DNA from: Adineta ricciae
Taxonomy: Eukaryota; Rotifera; Eurotatoria; Adinetida; Adinetidae
NCBI GenBank assembly: GCA_905250025.1
Contig: CAJNOJ010000247.1
Coordinates: forward strand, 62,001 to 126,000
DNA length: 64,000 bases
Reading direction: 5' to 3'
Below, one piece after another: positions 57,709 to 64,000 of this stretch. The notes beneath the pieces were generated by a model. It did no database searches. It saw nothing but the letters and a program-made list of their open reading frames with translations, and had not been told where the DNA came from. Numbering within the stretch: position 1 is the first letter of the stretch; every line of letters begins with the position of its first letter. A program made the translations under genes and the position numbers.

Positions 57709-59212
57709 TCAAATGTTGCCCGAAGCGAGTTCCTGCAAAAACTCTGGAGTGAGATCGACAAGTCCACAATCATTTAGATCACGAGAAATGCCATTGTAAT
57801 TTGTAGTATCGGGATACCGATACGAGCCTAAACATTCAGGACCATTGTAAGATAAGATATATTCGACCGGACAGATATAATAATCGCGACTAAAATTAGC
57901 AGTTTCATGTTTAAACATGGTTATCAACGCAGGAATAGATGCGTCAGAACTAGTGCCCAGCCGAAATCGTGTGTACTTTTCTTTGCTGAAGGCAATCCCA
58001 CGATTTAGCTTTACTATTATTGTACACCTTACAGCAGTTCCATTGTGCATTTGAGATTGTGAATCTCCATTATAAGTGTGGCAAGCAAAGCTTTGAGTGG
58101 CATAATAAGTTGCCTCTCCCCACGTACAGAGTCCTTTCAAAATCCGTGCAAAATAATTTGACAGAGACTTGCATTGACCATTTCGACAATTGGATGAAGT
58201 TCCATGCCATCCGATACATTCTTGCGTCGCATATTTCGGATTTGACCGAACGAATTGTTGGTATCTTGATTCTAAGGATGCATGGTGGATTTTATAAATT
58301 TCTTCTACTCGTATTTTTTGTCGATACTCGTTTAGCCAACCGTTTATAAACTCTCTTTCTACCGTTCCAAATTCTGCACTTGTTCTTGACAGCAGTTGTG
58401 TCAATAGAGTATCTTAAATGAGATATTTAACGATAAAAAATAAGATCTTTAAAGATTATCGTGAACACACTCAAACTGCTTGAACAAAATGACTGTTCAG
58501 CTAGAAGATGTTTTAATTCAGCAAATGTTGGTCGATCTTTTGGCGATTTAGCCCACATTTTACAAATAACTGACCAGCAATCATCACTACAGTTAGATGG
58601 CTTTGGCGATATTTCACCATTTAGAACACGTCGAACAACTTCACCATCATTACTTATTTTCGGCCAGGGGATTATACCTCGATTATAAGCCTCCTACATC
58701 AAGATTCCCATTGAATAAACATCCGATTTCTCTGTGTAATCATCAGATGTTACATTTTTTGAAAGTATTTCTGGTGCAACAAAACGTACAGAAAACATTG
58801 AGAGTTGTTTTTGCCGCACCGAGTGCTAATGCATACAGTGAACTAGCTAAGAGCATAATCGAATTGTTTTCATAGACAAGACCATATGTTCTAGCAATGT
58901 GTGCATGTCGACTCAGATCAACCCAAAAAGAAGCTTGTTTTCGTGCACCATCAATTTTCAAAAGAATGACATCTGGTCGACCTGCTCTTCGTTTAACGTC
59001 AAACATTAAGAGTATACTGGTACGTTTTGTTTTTCACTGAATTTTCGAATTGATCGATCACTTTTTTCATCGCATGATTTGGATATAAGCGTTCTAATGA
59101 TAACGGTTGATCAGTGAGTGGATTTCGCCCATTCTACAATTGCTTCTCTCTCATAGGTGTGGCCATCTTCGGCCACAACGGGGTCCCGGAATAATTCGAG
59201 AATAATTGGACA
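57709..59212 (-). pseudogene. U-box / protein kinase / PARP-like fusion, decayed
   Basis: Read from 59212 down. A U-box ([28 protein letters not shown]) has a frameshift before [21 protein letters not shown] kinase N-lobe (59006 on, LLKIDGARKQASFWVDLSRH) loses the catalytic loop, and the C-lobe (RFVAPEILSKN, KSDVYSMGILM) meets TAG where EAYNRGIIPWP should follow Trp, with CWSVICKMWAKSPKDRPTF after it. Next is a PARP-type catalytic domain (57709-58404, ECIGWHGTSSNC, GEATYYATQSF) that is still open for 231 codons. The HGT and YYA residues of the NAD site remain. As a whole it cannot be functional, but the PARP exon alone is intact. Confidence 0.7.
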
Positions 59213-60155
59213 CTACAGTGAATCGTGACTCATGTTTGTTTTTAGTTTTTGTTCTTACGCGACTTCGATCGTCGATGGGAAACAAAATGAAAAAAACTTA
59301 AGACATATTTCGACGACTTGAGTGGCAATTAGCTGTAAAATAACACCAATCTGTACCTTTCTCACTGATGTCGTATGCCGACGAATAAACAGAATTTGTA
59401 CTGTGAAGTGCGAGAGTATGGGCGAACGTTCTCGAACTAGAAATCGATTAACACTAGTGAATCCTTCTACAGGTTAGATTTAGACAAAACGTCTCAATAT
59501 CCATCGATATGCCTAATCGATTCTACTCTTCACTATTGAACACACAGGAAACATACAGCGCTACCATTTGCGTATTTTTAACAGTCATTTCGATTTTTCC
59601 CTTATGTGTTATTTGTTATCGAAACAACTCGAGCAGAAATCATACATACTGAATTATTCTTCTCGGCTTTCACGGAAAACGGCTTCTAGACGATATTAAC
59701 AGTTACTAACGGGTGTCCATTTCGCTGAAATCGGTCGCATCATATAAAGAATGAAAAATGTTTCATTTAACGGCTTCACTATGTGCGTGTAAATAGAAAA
59801 GAGTCGTTAAAAGATGTGTGAATCAAACCATCGAAAGTGTTATGTCAACAGGACTTTTCGTCGACGAAATCCTTTGATGACATATCCATATAAAAGGATA
59901 AGAGAAGACGCTGATCAGAATATTGACAGCGTATTCTTTTTTTACGCCTTTTTTCTGAGTAGCGACCTGTACACTTTGCACCTGGAGTCTCATCCAGCAG
60001 ATTGCTCTTTTCAGAACAAAAAATAGTGCTTGATCATTGTTGTTTCATTCTCTTTCTGTTTGATGAAGACATGTGACAACATTCTGTTCACAGCTTATAA
60101 AAGTAAACTTTAACTGATTTTTGCATTTAGAAAACGAAAGACAAATACATATATC
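59213..60155. other. Intergenic between divergent genes
   Basis: No gene recognised; an open stretch at 59814-60026 is not convincing. It contains the promoter of the calpain gene. Confidence 0.5.
60096..60103 (+). promoter_or_regulatory. Possible TATA box of the calpain gene
   Basis: TATAAAAG lies 53 bases upstream of the ATG at 60156, a plausible TATA position for a start site at about 60125. Match to consensus only. Confidence 0.4.
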
Positions 60156-62404
60156 ATGGGTGTTACTGTTTCGAATGCTCGTCCTCACGAAGTTGGGTTC
60201 ACTCGAATTAAAAATCAATGGTTTTGTTCGAAATGCTCTTCACTGAATTCTATCGCAAACTATCCAACGTGCCAAGTATGTCACCAAAGTGAAACAACGA
60301 ATGACTTCTCTTCGAAAATTCGATTGAAACCATCTTGGTTGTGCAAGTTCTGTAAGCATAAGAATGGAATGGATCGTCATCTATGTAAAAACTGCGGTAA
60401 GGCAAGCATGAGACCAATGTCCGTGTCGATTCATTATCGTCAACAGCAAGACGAATCAAATGCAGCGAAAACTTTTCAAAAAATCGTTGCTTATTGTCAG
60501 CAGGTGAAATGAAAACAAAATACAGATCTGAAAGACCATTCTGTTTCCTTTCATTTTGTTTTTAGAACAATGTTCGTTTCACAGACGAAGAATTTTCACC
60601 TTCGAATCGATCACTGGGCCCCGAGATGGTCCAAAGTGTCGCCAAATGGCTTCGAATAAGTGACATAAGTCAGTCACGCACTGACACAAATTACTCGTGG
60701 CGAGTTTGTTCCTCTAATCCTCAATCCGTCGATATAGAACAAGGTCAATTAGGTGATTGTTGGTTGTTAGCTGCATTGTCTCTAATAACAGAACGACCCG
60801 AAATGCTCCGACGCGTTCTTCTGACACAAACAATTAATTCACAAGGAACTTATCTTGTTCGCATTTGCCATAATGGCCTATGGAAGAACGTTCTGGTAGA
60901 CGATTATTTTCCATGTACAGCTCGAAATCGTTTGGCGTTTAGTAGAGCACGAAAAGGCCAATTGTTTGTTCCATTGATTGAAAAAGCTTGTGCAAAAGTG
61001 TTTGGCTCATATGAAAGTCTACGTCGTGGATCGACCGCTGAGGGTCTTCAGTTGTTAACCGGTGCACCATGTCATCAGGTTGACTTGAACCCATATAAGA
61101 AGAAACTTGATCCAAGTCTCGTCTGGGATCAACTTCTTTCCGCTTGTCAATCAAAGTAAAGTACTTGTAGGGAAATTTCAAAGAAGACTATTTTGCTTTT
61201 CTTTAGATTGTTAATTGGTGTTTCGACATGTCGAAACGACTTAAACATCGAAGAATATCAAAGAATCGGGATCGAACCAAACCACGCATTTTCTCTCCTA
61301 TTAGCAACCAAAGTGTCCAATTATCGTTATGTTCTTATTCGTGATCCACATGGAAATACGAAATATTCAGACAACTCTATAGTCAACTCCCAACTACAAG
61401 CGATATATGAAACAAACCATACGTTGGGTATTTTCTGGATTTCATTCGAGAAATTTCTTCATTATTTTGATTCCCTCACTATTTCAACATACCGTCCTGA
61501 CTATTTCGACATTCGTGAGCCAGCTAAATTCACACGTTCATCCACGGAACCAGTTTCTGCTTATTACTTTCAAGTCACTCAGTAAGACTAAAACAAAAAC
61601 GGACTTTTTCTTGCAAACTAAATATTCTCTGTAGAACTTCAAAGATCGATATCAGTTTGATTCATCACCGAGAAGATCGTCAGCAATCAGCTGATCATAC
61701 ACAGTCGTTTGTCTTGTGTGATGTTGAATATGAATCAAAACGGCTTGGCCGAAATAAAATTCTCCTCGAATCGCAGCGTGGTGGATTTTTACATTGGTCG
61801 GGAACATTAAAACCATCTGTCTATGTTTTAATTCCATTTTCCATCAGCTTCTGGCGGCATGCATCAGATGATAATCAACGTCCAAATCGGAATTTCACTT
61901 TAGTCATTCATTCCAATACTGAACTCAGTGGACATTTGGTTAAGGAACCGGCAACATTCCTCGCAGACTGTTTAATTCGCGCAACAATGAAATACTGTGG
62001 TCAACCAGAAAAGGTACCATTTGTCTCTGACTACTTTTTCAATTTTCTTCGTTTGTTTCTAGAAAGGAAATGCGGTTTTCTATGAGACATCGCAGTCGAT
62101 CAATACAACCCTTATCGTTGCAGAAAATCTCTCCACGGATGAGAATCTAAACGTGGTTATCGACATAAATCAAGCGAAAAATCTTCGTCATTCACGTTCA
62201 TGGTTTCTTACAAACGATTATCTTCCTCCATCACATCGACAATTGCTTTGCATTATGGAATGGACAAATAAACAAGGAGAGACGAGTCAAATCAAATATA
62301 CTCGTACACAAGGATTTACGAGCGAATGCTACATGTCCAAACCCTTCGTGGACATTCAAAACAATGATTTACATTCACCTCGATCGTTTATTCTTTCGAA
62401 ATAA
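60156..62404 (+). CDS. Calpain-15/SOL-like cysteine protease with two RanBP2-type zinc fingers
   Basis: Five exons, 60156..60503, 60566..61155, 61207..61581, 61635..62013 and 62063..62404, give 677 residues with consistent phases. The N-terminus has two RanBP2-type zinc fingers (WFCSKCSS...CQVCH, WLCKFCKH...CKNCG), as in small-optic-lobes/calpain-15, which bind ubiquitin or proteins. The calpain domain has QGQLGDCWLLAAL (active Cys 181) and EPNHAFSLL (His 339). The usual LRNPWG, which carries the catalytic Asn, reads LIRDPHG here, so Asn is replaced by Asp 359. A C-terminal SOL-type domain follows. Cytosolic calcium-dependent protease by family; activity is uncertain because of that substitution. 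Confidence 0.88.
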
Positions 62405-62443
62405 CTGTTTGATTCAACTGTGCAATCCATTGTATAATTTCGT

Positions 62444-62444
62444 N
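62444..62444. other. Assembly junction (single n)
   Basis: The calpain gene's 3' flank is followed by the interior of an FG-GAP family 2 gene. The right side begins with 182 bases identical by eye to 36432-36613. Confidence 0.95.
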
Positions 62445-63727
62445 GAAAATATCAATGGCGATGAGAACACGCTTTCACCAATACCAAACCGAAGATCCAA
62501 TTGATTTTTATAATTAAGAACCACTGCAAGATCTGCATAGCCATCATTGTTAAAATCCACAGCAACTAATGAATTGGGCGCACTATACGCTCCGGTTGAA
62601 TATGCGGTGTGTTGCGCAAAAGTGCCATTCTTCTGAATAAAAAGATTCACGATATTAGAATCCTTTATTGCAATGGCTAAATCCGGTTGATTATCACTGT
62701 TAAAATCAGCTACAGCGAGTGACTTGTCGCTACTATAGGCGTTTGCCATTGTAATTGTCTGTAGTCGAAAATATCCGTAGCCATTGTTAATCAAGATGTG
62801 CAGACGATTGTCGAACTCGCCAACGATGACGAGATCAAGATAATTATCGTTATTCAAATCAGCGACTACAAATGAGTCTTCATACGATACATCGTTAGAA
62901 TAGAGGAATGATACATCGCTGAAAAATCCATTACCAAAACCAGACAATATACCCAGAAAGTCCCCATTGACAACAATGTCTAAATAAGTATCGCCATTGA
63001 AGTCAGCAACTACAATTGAGGTTGGTTCAGAGATGGATGCAACTGAAATTGTCTGTTGTATCTGAAATATTCCCTCACCATTGCCAATCAAAATGATGAT
63101 TGTACTAAAAGAACGAACGGCAACAGCGAGATCTATTCGGTAATCGCTGTTAAAATCTCCAGAAGCAATAGAAACAATGTAATCACTTGTGTTGATAATA
63201 TGTATCGATGATATTGAAAATGTTTCATCATTGTTATTCAGAAATACGCTGAGATTACCCGAATAAGCATCAACAAGAGCAATATCTAGATAACTATCAC
63301 CATTAAAATCTCCCGTAGTAATAGCATTGTGCGTTGAATTCGAGTTGGATGTGTACAGAGTTGATTGTTGAAATGTTAATTTGCAGGATGATTCTAACAA
63401 GAATGTAGAGTGAGGTCATGAGAATGCTGATGCCGTATCACACTAACCTGTTGAAGATATTGTCGTCATCAATACTGTCGTACTGGTCGTTGTCTCAATA
63501 GTTGTCAGTAAAACTTAAGTACAAATACAAATATTCAGAATATTGTAAATGAATTCGAGAGGACATGATTGAATACCTGACGGTGTTGTGTGAAGCGTAT
63601 TTATACGTTCATTCAAATAGATAGAAACAATTACCAGTGCTGCTATTGAACCCATGAACAGAATTAATCCAAGAATGATATAACGACACATGGTCGATGT
63701 GAATTGTCGCCTACAAGCAAACATCAT
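62445..63727 (-). CDS. FG-GAP family 2 protein with TM and Thr-rich stalk, second copy, 3' end at gap
   Basis: Exons 63577..63727 (or 63577..63710 if fused upstream), 63448..63513 and 62445..63393, homologous exon for exon to 50865-52209. The middle exon is 3 bases shorter, keeping frame. The TM segment, Thr stalk and FG-GAP repeats are intact, with scattered substitutions. Its missing C-terminus is almost certainly 36305-36613, given the identical overlap. Confidence 0.8.
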
Positions 63728-64000
63728 TGAAATATATGAGAAATATAAATAGACTGTACGGTGATGTTGAAGTTGAAGAAACTCCGCTTAGATCGAGATT
63801 GTGTATATGGTTTTCTCCCAATGTCAATTGAGGGATCACATGGACAGTGTTTTTCTGTTTTCGAGAATATCTATAGAGTTGATTGGAGAGAATGATCATT
63901 TTTGGACATAACCATTGTAAAGTCAGTGTTAAACCACCGATATAGCCGATTAAAACAGTGACAGTATAAAGCCAGTCGAATCTCTGTTGATATGTATATG
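63711..64000 (-). CDS. Triple-unit membrane protein, second copy, C-terminal end
   Basis: The frame is open from the window edge to the stop at 63711 and homologous to 52193-52482. It covers the end of the third unit (TVTVLIGYIGG-type TM by homology) and the cytosolic tail LYRYSRKQKN. The 49-base intron candidate (donor GTACAG, acceptor GCTTGTAG) is preserved at 63711-63759. Confidence 0.75.
   Translation of the reverse strand, partial: YTYQQRFDWLYTVTVLIGYIGGLTLTLQWLCPKMIILSNQLYRYSRKQKNTVHVIPQLTLGENHIHNLDLSGVSSTSTSPYSLFIFLIYFNDVCL

Noticed and set aside
59814-60026. 70-codon open frame upstream of the calpain gene
   Set aside because: Low-information sequence with no homology, in the expected promoter/5' region.
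1-64000. CRISPR arrays, bacterial operons or ribosome-binding sites
   Set aside because: The genome is eukaryotic with spliceosomal introns. No regularly spaced repeats were seen, and bacterial-like genes are dispersed and partly intron-bearing.
1-64000. tRNA or rRNA genes
   Set aside because: No stretch with recognisable A/B boxes plus cloverleaf, and no rRNA sequence, was noticed. A tRNAscan run would be decisive.

Overview
This is AT-rich animal DNA. Genes have short spliceosomal introns (about 37-60 bases, GT-AG), lie on both strands and are not in operons. Homologous blocks occur two or more times as slightly diverged copies. The window mixes ordinary metazoan genes (calpain-15-like protease, TRIM-NHL, BEN, 7TM receptors, uromodulin-type D8C ectodomains, U-box/kinase/PARP) with genes animals normally lack (PAPS reductase, 4-alpha-glucanotransferase, GH128-type glycosidase, Gfo/Idh/MocA oxidoreductase, BAHD acyltransferase). 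Together with FG-GAP and NHL protein families this points to a bdelloid rotifer (Adineta/Rotaria type). That assignment is an inference from gene content.

Layout. Seven single 'n' bases (4101, 21322, 26807, 36614, 44399, 50864, 62444) split the window into eight pieces, C1-C8. C1 (1-4100): 3' end of a PAPS reductase, a decayed spacer and a D8C gene cut by the gap; C1 is a second copy of 13347-18183. C2 (4102-21321): spermidine-synthase-like fragment, Gfo/Idh/MocA enzyme, 4-alpha-glucanotransferase, pentapeptide-repeat membrane protein, GH128-like enzyme, decayed 7TM gene, PAPS reductase, two D8C genes, decayed F-box/LRR-like gene. C3 (21323-26806): another D8C gene, the F-box/LRR-like gene and an FG-GAP gene. 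C4 (26808-36613): the FG-GAP gene again (complete), a broken PAN-like gene, an intact 7TM receptor, a decayed ART-TPR gene and the 3' end of a second FG-GAP family. C5 (36615-44398): intact PAN-like gene, histidine-phosphatase relic, BAHD acyltransferase, NHL gene. C6 (44400-50863): BEN-domain gene, broken BAHD copy, TRIM-NHL gene, hAT-type MITE. C7 (50865-62443): FG-GAP gene and, immediately upstream, a very long triple-unit membrane protein gene, a U-box/kinase/PARP pseudogene and a calpain-15-like gene. C8 (62445-64000): second copy of the FG-GAP end of C7.

The order shown is probably not a real chromosome order. The last 203 bases of C3 match the first 203 of C5, and the last 182 of C4 match the first 182 of C8, with no difference I could find by eye. 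At the same loci the adjoining pieces are diverged copies. I read this as two haplotypes (C3-C5 and C4-C8 chains) interleaved by a scaffolder, so neighbour relations should be trusted only inside one piece.

The most novel item is at 50865-56788 (minus). Seven exons encode three successive copies of a two-TM unit with a large Cys-rich ectodomain (1,435 residues, all splice phases consistent). A 49-base intron, conserved in the second copy, can join this to a further TM segment, a Thr-rich linker and an FG-GAP repeat domain.
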